This document shows, one piece after another, positions 12,501-24,594 of a stretch of DNA of 64,000 bases. Within the stretch, counting starts at the first letter, position 1. Every line of letters begins with the position of its first letter. The translations under genes were made by a program, and so were the position numbers. The notes below the pieces were generated by a model that made no database searches, was not told the DNA's origin, and saw only the letters and a list, made by a program, of their open reading frames with translations. Origin of the DNA: Pristionchus mayeri (taxonomy: Eukaryota > Nematoda > Chromadorea > Rhabditida > Neodiplogasteridae); NCBI GenBank assembly GCA_036245805.1, contig BTRK01000006.1, positions 20,120,365-20,184,364 on the forward strand, given 5' to 3'.

Positions 12501-15500
12501 TCTGATCTATTCCACCCAGATCTCATCGCAAAGCCAACTTTGCTTCCCCGCCATCTATGGGCACGGGGGCGCGCAAGTTTTCCTCGGATTCATCCAGGAC
12601 ACCTCCACCTCAGACAAGCCGCTGCCTTACGCAGTCTACGGAAATAAGTGGAGGCAGGGAGGACATGAGAACAGGGGAAATTCCTGCAGGAGAGAACTTC
12701 CCCGTCTTCCACATCATGGACAGACACGATGAGGAGGGGCCAATCGCCCCCGTCGAGACTCTCTACTTTGCCAATATCTATGTACAGACCCTATGGGTGA
12801 GTGTACTCATCGTTCTATAGTGTTCTAGGCGTGTTTGTCGCGATCCATCCGAGCATCAACTGATTTCTCTCTCAGGGAACGATGGGTAAGATGTACGACA
12901 CGGACATCGATCGTCGTGTTGGCTGCTCCTTCGAATACATCGGCAAGGGATTCAGATGCTCTAGCACGGACGAAATGTTGCTGATCATGGCCAGGTAAGA
13001 GTTCCTTCCTCCTCTCCCATCAAGCATCCACTACAGTGGCGTTGACGACAACAACCAACCGTTCAATCGCGAGTCGATCGCCTGGTGCAAGGAGGCAGAT
13101 GAGCCTCCCCACCAACCAGCATGACCAACACTACCATTTCCTCCTCAACCACCGTCGTCATTCCAGTCTCCACCTCGACGGCGCTGCCACCATCCAGTGA
13201 GTAGATGCGTGCAATCTAGTCGCTTGAAGAGCAGCGGATAAATGCTTGTCCTTGTCCTCTATCACAATTTTTCTCTGGAAGTTCAACGAGTGATTGTACA
13301 GACTCTCCTACCGAATCGTCGTCTACGATCACATCTTCGGTTTCCTCGACGAGCGCAACTATTCCGACTCAATCCACAACGACCCAGTCGAATCCCATCC
13401 CTATCACAACCACAGATTCCTCTACCTCTTCATCAACAACTCCCGAACAACCCTCCACCACCTCGTCCTCCACCTCCTTGTCTGTATTTTGGGGGCTGAC
13501 TGTGATCCTCTCGTTGTCTCTGTAATCCCTTCCTCAACATGCAGTCAAAGAAGAGAGGCATTAGATCACTCACCCTGTTGTTACTCTTCTGTGGCTGCAT
13601 AAACGATTCAGTCAATCTTGTTTTTGCATACAAGACATACATAAAACAGCATAGACAATAGCTTGAAAGGTCTGATCGCCTCACTTTCTTTCAGCCACAC
13701 CCGCGCCTACTCCCAAGACAATCCGATTCGACGTTCTCTTCATCATCGATGAAACTGAAGCCGAAGACGAGAACGGAAGGCCCATTTTCATAACTGAAGT
13801 TGCCGAGCCTTTCATCGAGAAGATAATGGAGATCTACACAACTTCCCAGAACAGGGCCAGAGTGGGCATGATCACCATGCCTTACAAGCAGGTGAATAAA
13901 ATGAGGGGAAATTTTTGAAAAATAAAATTAATACAAAAATGTTCATTGGAACCCCGTTGAGGGGAAAAGATTGCAGAACAAATCGATGCCAGTGGCGTTC
14001 CTTTCGTCCATCGACAGTTTCGAAGCTCTCGATCAGAATCTAATCTCCCTCGAGGACTTCAACATTCCTGGAGGATCAGAGTGGCTGGTTCAGTAAGTCT
14101 ATTATATCGTGTTTTGTTACGTATCACATCATAGATAGATATGATAATTCCGGCGATCATTTAAACATCCAGATTATAATTTCTCTCGAGCCAGAAGTTG
14201 TAATTATTAGGTTGGCGGGAAAGTCTTTGTCACTTTTTCAAAACGTTATTTCTTGGGCAATTGAAAATCATGAGTTCAATTATACTTTTCATCATTAGTG
14301 ACAATATGTGCCCAACATACCTGCAATGTATGGATCCCCTCCCTTTAGAATCCGCCCGGGGCCGAATGAAAGTATTGCTCGAGTTCAACCTCGAGACTTC
14401 CACGTGAATTGAAGGCCCTACCTCGAACGGCATGGGTCAGGTCTGCGAAAAGCCAGTAATCGGACGGTGCCATGTTAGGAGAATACGGGGGGAGAGAGAG
14501 AACTATCCATCCATATCCAGCCAGTTCCTGCTTGACTTGATTGGAGACCTGGTGACGAGGGCCTTTTTGTTGATTGTACACTTTCTTGTCCTTCAGCCTT
14601 GAACGATCGACTTCCAACTTCCAATTATGTAGGTGCGTGACGTACTTGACCCCGGTGATTGACATGCCCTCAGGCAGTAGCTCCGATTAGATCAACCCAT
14701 CCACTCCCACCGCATTGACAGCTTGTTTTTCTTGGGGTGCAGGTCAAGTTTGGGGACACGCTGTGGAGTCTCTCCCTTTCCAACCCGCTTGGTTCTCACA
14801 TGGTTGTTATCGTAGAGGACCCACTTCTCATTCCCCGTTATGAGACGTTCCAGCCATCGATCCCCACCTCGGAGAATGAGAAAAGCATTGGAATCATCGA
14901 CTCGACGGTCATAGCTGGCTTGGATCAGATCATGGGATTTGAATCGACCGATTAATTTCCTCATTCCAAGATATCTCAAGCCTTCTTTGACAGTGTGATG
15001 GTGGACTCTAAGTGCAATAGTCATTTCACGGGCACTTTGAAATGGGTTCGTTTAAGCAGCTTGCTACAAAGTCTCAAAATATAACTAACGCGGTCTCCCA
15101 GATCAACCCCATTCATTGATGGAAAAGTCGCCTTCTTCGAGGCTCTGGATCCAATTCCTGAAGGTGTTGTGGAGGTGGCATGTGTGTCATAAACATTCTT
15201 CAGTAGGGTCTCCGAATCCTTCATCGTGGTGTAGAATAGAGAGAGGTAAATCAAACCATGTTGGTAGTGGGTGTCACCAGGAACATACATCGTTACTCTA
15301 CTAGAGCATGACTGAAGGAAAGGGAATGGAGAGTTGTTTACTATAAAGGCCCATCACTGATTGTTATTCACTAGGAAAATGGGAAAACCAAAGTGCATTT
15401 GTGGCGAGCAGTGTAAAAACAAAACCAGTGACAAAGACTTTCCCGCCAACCTAATACATTTTGCATACATATTAGGTTGATGCACAAGTTTCTTTCTTTT

Positions 15501-16575
15501 TTCATGCTGGAACATTTCAACCTCCCCAGTTCTTTCAATTTGACCAATCGACTGATGGTTTTTCTTAGATGATGCGTGTATACTAACGAGTTATAACGAG
15601 CACTATATTGGGCCTATTCGATCGGTTAGAATGGGACAGTTTAATTAGGAAGTAACTAAACTAGGTCTGCTCAACAAACTTTTCAATGGTCCAAAGCTCC
15701 GCAGAGAAATGAGTTGAGCTCACAATTGACCCGCTATTGTGGAGTGCCACGATTGTAAATGCCATAGGACACGGCTTGACTATTCTGCCATATAAAGCCT
15801 ATTTGGAATACATGCCCAATGATAGAACTACTCTGCATAAAAAAATTGAATTTCAAATTAATGAGCACAGTAATCTTGTAGATCAATATAGAGGGTAACA
15901 ATGTGATGTGTTGTGAAGTACACTACTACGCATGTATGCTTGCACATTTAGGACAGCATAGGTCAACCGGTTCACGAACTGAATTTTTTAAATTCATTAT
16001 TGTGAGATTCACGCGCTGAAATGTGCGCAACCTGATAGTATTTTTGTTGCGTATCATCTCATAGAATAAATCTGAGTTATTCTGCAGGGCTCTCCAGTTC
16101 GCGAATGATCCGAACAAGTACAACAAGAAGGAAAATGGATACCGAGCGGAGATCGACAACCATCTCATCGTCATTCTCACTGCGAAGAGTCGGTGGGTGG
16201 GTGAGGACGGGGAAGAGAACCATGAAGATATTCAGGTTCGACGACATCGATGGAGCTCTGAAGTAAATTGAGAAGATCGCAAAGGATGGATCCTACGGAG
16301 TCATCGCTGTTGGATACAATGAATATGAGAAGACTGAGGACTGGTCGCAGATCAAGGTGACTAGGAGTTAACATACTCGGCCCATTATTGATATCAACAG
16401 AGTCTGGCTGGAGACTGCACGCAAATCGCAGACTCGAAGGAGCAGTTGATGAGTGAGACTGTCGCCTTCATCCAGAGTTCCATCTGGAACGCAGAGTGAG
16501 ATCAAAGATCATGAGGCAGAAAATGAGGGCGAATTAAGGTTCAACGGAGGATCGTACTGTGCTACTGCCAATTAA
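9594..16575 (+). CDS. IRG-7-like locus, 3' part: C-type lectin, EGF, vWA
   Basis: Continues the family architecture beyond the inserted element. 9594-9900 encodes the C-terminal half of a C-type lectin domain (WLGLQW, GGKEPDGSDGKTC, CSIKYRAVCQK); the N-terminal half is absent. Two EGF-like modules follow (10810-10976, C-x-NSG and CQNGG starts), then a vWA-like domain with motif VLIISASS, a beta domain with Tyr-rich motifs, a Ser/Thr-rich mucin-like linker (about 13110-13500) and a vWA domain starting at about 13695 (DVLFIIDETEAED) that ends at TAA 16573-16575. In the linker the frame breaks at CCTCCCCACC (13107-13116): one added C would restore a Ser/Thr-rich frame, while as read it stops at TGA about 13124. 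A mariner sits in the intron 14095-16086. The last vWA could be a separate gene. Confidence 0.6.
14207..15454 (-). mobile_element. mariner element, degenerate transposase
   Basis: A 1248-bp element in an intron of the IRG-7-like locus. The ends are inverted repeats starting TTAGGTTGGCGGGAAAGTC, flanked by TA duplications at 14205-14206 and 15455-15456. The minus strand carries pieces of a mariner transposase: LITGNEKWVLYDN around the first catalytic Asp and YSPNMAPSDYWLF around the third, in two frames with stops, so it cannot be autonomous. It shares its terminal sequence with the element at 25.1 kb. Confidence 0.9.
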
Positions 16576-16790
16576 GTACATTTTCTTCAAATGACGACGA
16601 AAATGTAGCAATCATTCATTTATCGTCAAATAAAAATATTCATTGTGACAAATTGTGCTTGATTTGATAGCATAGGCGGGAAGCTACTTCCGAAACAGTA
16701 CTCATTCAATTCAAATTTTTATCACAACAGGCAGCACGATTGTAGGGCGTCCAAGCAATAGACGCACGCATCCACGGATTGGCTTGCAAC

Positions 16791-18352
16791 TAGGGATGTC
16801 AAAATCAAGAGGTTGGCGCAGAATGAAGAGGCCTTTTATTGCTCGTCATTTCCCCTCTTGATTCAAAAGGGTGTGGTGTGGGAGCTCTTGAATTAAGAGC
16901 TGAATACACAAATTTCGATGTAACTCGAGAACGCGTCAACATTTTATCATGAAATTTCGGGAATCATGTGACATAAACATAAGACGAAATATGATCAACA
17001 CATTTGAAAGTGATAATTATCCTGAACTTACGAATCCTACCAAAACACCTAGAGAAATGGATCAAATATATGATAGCTACACAGAGAGAAGCCCAGATTG
17101 TAGATATTATAGAATAGAATAGAATAGAAATAGGACATCGTCAGTCAAAAATATCATCTCAAATGGAAGGGGCTGAGAGGAGGAAGGGCCTAACTACTCC
17201 AGCGCGCTGGGGGTACCGGTCACCCATTAGAATGGGAAGATCAAGCGAGGACACATGTGGAGGTGGTCGAGGGGAAAAATAAGAGATCCAGCAGCCGTCC
17301 ATTCTTGATAGAGTGCCGGAGAGGAAGTTGAATGAGGCACGAGGGTCGTTCCCGATAGTTCAGACCAAGCTAGGGCGTCCTTTCCCAAACCTGCTGTTCT
17401 TTGGAATGAAGTAGAAGGGTTTACTGGGTTCAAGGCCATCCTAGCGAGGTCTTACAAGCCATGGTTAGCCAAAGGGAACGAGCAGGCATTCATTCCACGC
17501 CCGTGGATGATTGTGTCTGCAATAACTAACATTACGAAACGATTAAAACTGCAGTAGATTAGCGAAAAACTCTCCTTAGGCGACATCGTTCAGTAGGCCC
17601 GTCCGTATCATCTGACATGAGAGCAGCCGTGCCTAAAACGCAACAGCGAATAGAAGTTGGAGTGGACAAGAACATAAAAGACCAAATAAAAAACAAAACA
17701 AATAATGGAATCGAACATCAACATACCAACTTCAGCATCATGTGGGTTCTCCCAGAACTTGGGCGACTTACGGGCAAGAGGGCAGATCGAAGAAACGGAA
17801 GAGGAAGACTGAAAGAACAAAGATCAATCACTGATGCGACAGTAACATCAAATCTCTAAGGAAAATGACGTCAAGCGACATACCTGATTCCACGCTGCTC
17901 CCCTGCCTTGGGTTCTCCGGAGCTGTTTCTCCCCTGCCTTGGGTTCTCCGGAGCTGTTCGAGAAGGGCGAGGATAGATGGTTCGACAAGGCAGTCGGACA
18001 GGGGAGAAATGAAAATACAAAAATTATAAACAAAAATAGCGAATTAAACAGCAAAAAGACACAACCAAGCATGTTGAAAAGAGAGGAAGACTGCACGAGC
18101 CAGAATTGGCTCGTCATCACTCCCCTGTCATGTAAATGACCCTTTGTCTAGAGGATATGCATCGGACCAGTCTTCGACCCCCAAATCGGACTCGCTTGGA
18201 CTTTGTTCTGAGGGCGCTTCATTGAACTCCCTCCCGCTCTTGATTCAAGAGGTCGCCGATCACCCCCCTCTTGAATTAAGAATGACGCCGGTCAGGCGAC
18301 TGTGGAGAATGAAAATGAAGACTTGAATTAACCTCTTGCTTCGCCATCCCTA
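16791..18352. mobile_element. non-autonomous hAT element with 8-bp TSD
   Basis: 1562 bp flanked by the perfect 8-bp direct repeat CTTGCAAC (16783-16790 and 18353-18360), the duplication length typical of hAT. The terminal inverted repeats start TAGGGATGTC and TAGGGATGGC and share CAAGAGGTT. Copies of a subterminal motif close to CTCTTGAATTAAGAG lie near both ends (about 16854, 16890, 18238, 18268, 18325), as expected for transposase binding sites. The interior has no convincing transposase, only short open frames, a TAGAA microsatellite near 17110 and a 31-bp tandem duplication. The family assignment rests on TSD and TIR only. Confidence 0.8.
17898..17958. repeat. 31-bp tandem duplication
   Basis: Two adjacent copies of a 31-bp unit beginning CTCCCCTGCCTTGGGTTCTC inside the hAT element. 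It looks like a recent slippage event with no coding role. Confidence 0.9.
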
Positions 18353-18521
18353 CTTGCAACTCGTGTATCTTTTGAGCCCACTTCGCTTTGCATTTATTGG
18401 TTTTTCAGTTTTAGGTAACATTTTTGCGAAAGTTTTGATCGAAAGAGCCCGAAACATGCTGGGGCATCTTAAACGAATTTCTTCTTCCAGATTCTTTGGA
18501 TAAAATAATTAAATTTTGCCG

Positions 18522-21500
18522 TATACCACGCATGTCGCCGTAAAATCGGATAAACGGTGGCACATTGAAAAAGTCGAAAGTGAGCCGAGACTATTTTTCG
18601 GTAGTCTTTATGGTCCCTCACAAGATAGCGTCGAGCTTTGTTCCATAGTTTCGATTTCGACGACGTCAGACGTCGAAATCGAAACTGCAGAATTTTGTGC
18701 AGAATTTTCAGGAGAACAAGCCTGTACCATTGGTGCAACGATATTTAAAATTAATAATTTTATAACTAATTAAAATCAATAATTTTCATCACAAATCAGA
18801 ACCCAACGCGTTATCGCTAGATCGCTAGATCTCGATGAGAGGAATCGAATGATATGCTGAATGACCATATTATTTTAGTGCGCCTCTGAGTTACACGGAT
18901 TCCAAGATTTTCAATGCACGCTTTGAAAAACACAAACGCTTTGATCTACCCTCTTCTCTGCTGCAATTGATCAATTTTTGAATTGTTTTCATGTTTCATG
19001 CAACAATCGAGTACGTTTATCTAATTTTAGGCACAAATACCATCATAATATTCATAATTTACATAAAATTTACAATAAATCATTAACATAAGGGATACAA
19101 TTCTAAACATTTCTCATACAGATCACAGGTAAATCTGATCGCACTCCTCCACAAACACCTTCCTAATGAAATCGTCTTCATGCTGTCCCAGAAACTCATC
19201 GTCGTCGCCTTCCTCCTCATCTATATCATCCTCGAATACATCATCGTACATCTCCGATTCCTCTGACTCATTCACTACTCTTCTTTTCCTCGAGCCTTCA
19301 CTTGTCGATCGCACACTCGACTTCTTCGTGTTTTTCTTGATTGCCGTCGATGATTTCTTCGCGGATTTCGCAACTTTCGCGGGTTTGGGAGCCGTCTTCT
19401 TGAGATCTGAAAGAAAGATATTCCGTGTGTTCTGATTGAAGCCAAAATACCGTTGAGTCTCTTCGTTTCTAAACGAGAGAAGGGTGAGGTAAGCTGCTTC
19501 TCAGAGGGTATTCGTGAGTATTCGAGTAGATAGCGACAGCCCGAGGAATCAGTGGGGTCGAGTGCTTCCGCTAATTTGGCCCGCATGACTCCCGCATCAG
19601 CTCTTCGGGGTGGCATCAGTGACCGCTGGGAGTTGAAGTACTCCTCAGCCAATTCCTTCGCCTTCTTGTTCAGTTTCTGACTGGCATTCGATCCCTTTAA
19701 TGCCCATCCCTGCTCGTATTCTGAAATGAAGTCGCAATAGTTACGGGTGATATGAGTATCAGCTTGCTATCGAGATTACGCATACCATTTCGGTCTCCTT
19801 GATGCCCGGATACTTCCACCTGCTCCGAAACTGCGATTCGAGCAGTTTCCCTTGTCTCTATCAACTCGTTGAACTTGATAATCGCCTTGTCAGTCATCGT
19901 CTGCTTCTTGATGGAATACTGATGAATTCCCTTTGTCTCGTGTGCATCTAGCCATCTGATGCTTCGGAATGATCGAATGCATCCAGTAGTTGAGCATTGG
20001 AACATATCCTGAATGAATCGGTCATAGTGAACGATGGTTAGAGATTGCTTACATAATATTCAGTCTCCTCGTCGCACTCATCTTCCACGTGCTTATCTTC
20101 CTTCTCTTTAGTGTTGAGTACCGACCAAAAAGAATCTCCCAGGTGTCCGTCAGCTTCGACTTCATCCAAAGTGCACTTCAGAATCGGTAGCTTGTCCTTC
20201 TGCGTTACTCTTCCATCTCCAATTCCGTACTGACCACGAACTCGAACTGACCACGAAAGTACATAGGATATAGTACAATACAAATGAAGGTAGGGGATTA
20301 GGCAACGCCATACTAATGAACCCTTTCCCCGCTCGACGGGCTGTGTGCGGAAATGTAATTATGATACCTTATTATCCGAAGTTGCCTCCTCCCCGTTCGC
20401 CCTCACATTCAGCAAATCAATGACAGAGTTGCAGCCATGTAGATCAACAGTATCCGTGAGATTTTCGATGAAATGTGAGACAGTCTGCTCCCTCAAGTGA
20501 TTCATTTAACTAAGTACGACAAAAGTAAACACTAATTGAAGGTAGTAACTCACTTCCCTCCACATTGAGTCATCGAACTTCTTAATTCGCTCCACCTTCT
20601 CGTGATCTCCAGGGCTTATCACACGATAATAGCAAGATTGAGCCATTATATAACGATAACTGCAAAAAAAACAAGAAAAAATACGAGATAAAACAACTAA
20701 AAAAAACACCAAAAGTGAAATGAGCCTGATGACCATAGGATTATTAAGCCCGTGCAACTCAAAACCTCATTTCGCTCGTTTTAAATTTTAAAAACAACAA
20801 ACTTACTTTTACACGAGATTTTAGCTTGCTGTATTGAGTTTTAATATGAAACATTGATGAAACATGTCCAAATTAGTTCTCAAAAATCGTTTGCATTTCA
20901 TAGCCCTGAAACATAAATTATCAATGTCCGTTTCTTAGAAATTGGGTAGGCAATTCATATATATTTTTTTTCATTGAAAATTAAAGTATTACGTGGGTTT
21001 TTTTTATTTTGTCCGTGTACTTGCTTTTCAAATAACATAATAGTATCATGGGGTATGCGAAGAAGAATTGAACGTGGTGCCGTAAGGTAGTGTCAATATT
21101 TTATTATAATTCATAACTTTAAACAATTCTATCGTAGACAATTTGTCTTTAATGTTAATGATTTATTGTAAAAAAATTTTTAATTATGAATATTATGATG
21201 ATATTTGTGCCTAAAATTAGATAAACGTACTCGATTAATACATGAAACATGAAAATTATTCAAAAATTGATCAATTGCACCAGAGAAGAGGGTAGATCAA
21301 AGCGTTTGTGTTTTTCAAAGCGAGCATTGACAATCTTGAAATCCGTGTAACTCAGAGGCGCACTAAAATAATATGGTCATTCAGCATATCATTCGATTCC
21401 TCTCATCGAGATCTAGCGATTGAGCTACATAACGCGTTGGGTTCTGATTTGTGATGAAAATTATTAATTTTAATTAGTTATAAAATTATTAATTTTAAAT

Positions 21501-21793
21501 ATCGTTGCACCAATGGTACAGGCTTGTTCTCCTGAAAATTCTGCACAGAACCATCTCCTTGGTACAGAATCAGCATCAAAATAAGATATGAGGCTCCAAA
21601 GTCAGCCGATTTCGAGTCAGTCAAAGTTCGACGACGTCTGACGTCGTCGAAATCGAAACTATGGAACAAAGCTCGACGCTATCTTGTGAGGGACCATACA
21701 GGCTACCGAAAAGTGGTATAAGTTCAAGGGGTCAAATAATGTGCCATGGACCCCGGAATTTTACTCGATTATTCGGCGACACGCGTGATACAT
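18522..21793. mobile_element. long-TIR element carrying a C2H2 zinc-finger gene
   Basis: A 3.3-kb unit bounded by inverted repeats of about 570-640 bp (18522-19088 and 21154-21793). Long matching blocks include the stretch starting TATGGTCCCTCACAAGATAG and the block with TGCGCCTCTGAGTTACACGG. The outer about 70 bp are more diverged, and I could not define a target-site duplication. Inside the repeats is a GACGTC-centred palindrome (about 18654-18689 and its mate at about 21627-21661). The enclosed minus-strand gene shows no DDE transposase, so the unit is either non-autonomous with cargo or moved by a transposase I do not recognise. Confidence 0.7.
19123..20646 (-). CDS. C2H2 zinc-finger protein inside long-TIR element
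   Basis: Coding blocks read from about 20646 down to TAG/TAA at 19123: a start MAQSCYYRVISPGD, a polar block, a C2H2 finger (CSTTGC, twelve residues, HETKGIH: C-x4-C-x12-H-x5-H, about 19930-20005), a block ending RRADAGVMRAKLAEALD and LTSPFSRLETKR (about 19470-19700), a Lys/Ser-rich stretch and a very acidic tail (DDVFEDDIDEEEGDDDEF, about 19180-19250). The finger followed by a 'GWALK ... FFSRL' type module reminds me of multicopy C2H2 proteins in cnidarians and other invertebrates; this is from memory only. The 5' exon joins are uncertain: after exon 20554-20646 the next acceptor leads to an immediate stop in the expected frame, so the true start may be further in. Role unknown, possibly DNA binding for the element. 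Confidence 0.5.
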
Positions 21794-21799
21794 CTCTAT

Positions 21800-22460
21800 T
21801 TCCTCCCTGTAATATGTATTTCAATCTCTGAATGAAAGTAAGGAGTGAATGATGCGAGGTGTAGCATATTTTCATGCATTTATCATCAATTCTCTTCCGT
21901 CGTTGACTTTCTTATCTTTGACACGAGTCCCTCCCTCCCTGCTTCATAATCCCATATTCTGAGCCATTGAGCGTTTCTCCTGACATTGATTGACATGTGT
22001 CAGTTTAGATAAAGCTAGATAGTATTGGTTTATGGCTTACGTATTGGATCTGTTTTCATTCAAAAAAATATCGTCCGACCCTGTTTCAACTGCTCTGAAC
22101 ATGCTACAATTTCACGAAACAATAATTTACCCCTTTCATCAGTTTCTGAAAGTATGTTCACGATATTAATTCTGATATTTTTCCGATGCCTATATCATCT
22201 CAATCCGATGTTCTCAATCGATTAATCTTGACTGATTGTCAAAGATCACTAAGATAAGGAACGTAAGTTGTCATGAATGGAACGCTTCTCACGAGAGAAA
22301 TCATAACAGTTCTCATACCAAGTATACAAGTATTGTAAAAAATTCCGAAGCGTAAGTCCGTATGCCTGCCTTCGTGTTGATGATTCTTTAAAATGCGAAT
22401 ATCACCTTAACGGCAGAAGACTAACAAGTCCTTAACCCAACATGATCTCATCCCCGCAGC
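21800..22460. other. intergenic
   Basis: A/T-rich sequence between the long-TIR element and the next gene. No coding region or repeat that I can support. Confidence 0.3.
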
Positions 22461-22466
22461 TTGAGT

Positions 22467-22529
22467 GTTGTGAAAGGCCTCATGAACCTTTCACAACTTT
22501 TAATGGCTATTGAGCATGGCTCAATAGCC
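22467..22529. repeat. two adjacent perfect hairpins
   Basis: The first stem GTTGTGAAAGG (22467-22477) pairs perfectly with 22487-22497 over a 9-nt loop. Eight bases later GGCTATTGAGC (22505-22515) pairs perfectly with 22519-22529 over a 3-nt loop. Both stems are 11 bp. They lie about 60 bp upstream of the first likely exon of the next gene, in a possible 5' UTR or promoter. They could also be decayed transposon ends. Confidence 0.7.
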
Positions 22530-22589
22530 GTTTACAATTATTACCCTTAAAACTTAACCCGGCCTTAAAATTTTAATATCGATTGTAAA

Positions 22590-24147
22590 CATTGAAGTGG
22601 ACGACACTGATGCTCTGATCCTCAACGTAACAATGAATGGGTTCGTAAGACCGCCCCACAGGGCTTTCGAAAGTGGTTGGTCATTCAGATGATTCGTTAA
22701 AACATTCATTCATTATGTTTGTGTTAGATCGCAAGAATATCACAAGGATAGTGCAAGAAACGGGTGTATCACGTCTTTCGCAATGGGAATACGTTTCTCA
22801 TTGCTATTGCTAGATTTCAAACTTCTTTATATGCTCAAACGAGCGCCAAAACCTAAATTATAATTTTAGAAGAGAAGAAAACTTTTCCACCGAACAATCA
22901 ATAATCGACTACTTTCTCAGGAACACCACTACATATTCGACATCCCAGCAAGCTCATGTACAAAGGTGAATTTTATGCACAACCTCTGACTAAAATAGAC
23001 CGAATTAGCCTAAAGTACTTTTACCTTTTTGAACTTCTTTTAGAACTTTTGTTGCCTGGCATCAGGGTAAATTTGGAAAAAATGCTACATTTCGACTGGA
23101 CATTCTACACCATTAGATAAATGTTTGGATAAATAAATGTGCTACGCGATAAATAAATGTTTAGATTCCATGGCCCCTTCTACTGCCGGGCGAAACAATT
23201 ACCACTCACCACTCTTCTCAATTTCAAGCTGATCATATTTTTTTTTGTAAAATATTCATTATTGTGAACACGATAAAATCACTTTCTAATAGTCAGTGAT
23301 AGGGCGGCTTGGGAAGAATATAATGTGACGCATACGGGAAGCGTTATGATAACGGTTTGAATTCAACTATCACGGTTTCACGAATTTCATTGGAAATCGA
23401 AGGAGTCTTTACCATCTCAGAGGATTGATCGAAGTGAATTTCAATAAACATTGTACCTTTTCTTTCGTCAGTAAATCGAATGAAAACACGGTCTCTGCAG
23501 GGTCAGACTCTCCACTGGAGACTGGATCGAAGTGCGATCTGCTAGATGTGATTCGTCCAACATCAAAGGAATTCTAAGGGATGGACAAGCATTTGCTGAC
23601 TCGTCAGCTCAACTTAAATGTGCCACGCCGAGTAAGAAGCATACTTCTGAACCAAAATAGACACTTGGCCTTGCAGAATCCACTATTCCTTCCACTACTC
23701 CTTCCACTAACACTTCATCAGCTACCATCCCACCAGTGACGTCATCACCTGCAGCAGCTGCAGCAAGGTCGGAAATGAGTGCTGTATGCTACGTCGCTTG
23801 CATCCTTCTCCCTCTCATCCACATTCTCTTTGCAATCGTTGCTCTTCGAGTGACGGGAAGGGGATGGCTGCACACAATGTTCATTTGTCTCTTAGACCAA
23901 AGATCAGTGAAACCCCTTCAGGATCATGGAGAAGATGCGCGGAGAGGGGGACAACGAGAGCGCCGTCAGCGTTTCCTTCTCCAAAACACGAAGAACACGT
24001 CATCTCGCAAGTCCCAGACGACGCGTGAATCAGAGAATGAGAAGGAGCGAAAAGAGAAGACAAGACAAGAAAAGAAATGGGAACGAAAAGTGAACAAGGG
24101 CAAAACTGCATGGCCCGGTCACATCAATGCAGTCAGCATTTCGATGT
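22590..24147 (+). CDS. probable secreted or single-pass membrane protein
   Basis: Several exon-like blocks with good splice signals: EVDDTDALILNVTMNG (about 22593), a block with ITRIVQETGVSRLSQWEY (about 22735), EHHYIFDIPASSC (about 22921-22968), then 23501-23630 (VRLSTGDWIEVRSARC, GILRDGQAFADSSAQLKC) joined in frame to 23677 onward. The last part has a Thr/Ser/Pro linker, then a hydrophobic span YVACILLPLIHILFAIVAL as a likely transmembrane segment or C-terminal anchor, followed by a basic, Arg/Lys/Glu-rich tail. The exact 5' exons and the frame used after the hydrophobic span are unsure. The pattern suggests an extracellular domain with a few cysteines. Family not recognised. Confidence 0.4.
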
Positions 24148-24594
24148 AAGTGCAGATTGAGTAGTTTAGCAGCGTATTTTTTTTAAATTTCTGAATAAAC
24201 CAGATGTTAGGCCATCGAAGAAGGATCAAATGAAGAAATAACTGAACGATCAGTTATTGTGTTTGCAAAACACATACAAATAGAGATAAATCACATTTGA
24301 AAGAATTCTACCCATTGTAGGAAGTGTATTTAAGAATCGATTTTCGATATTCGAAAAAGTGTTCGAAAGTATTCGAAAAAATAGGACATGATCTCTCGTT
24401 TGACATTTATGAATCATAAATTATGATTTCTTTTACCGCTTTAATTGGTCAAACTTAGTTCGAAATTTATTCTAGTTCATCCTTTATTCACAGAGGAATA
24501 TAACAATATTGTCCGAAAATGAATATATACATGAAGAGACAATCATAAATCGATATTGGAAGATTTCTCACTTTAGATTAAATGAAAAAAAATA

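Noticed and set aside
17227..17439. A transposase gene in the hAT element
   Set aside because: The 70-codon frame has no hAT dimerisation or catalytic motif.
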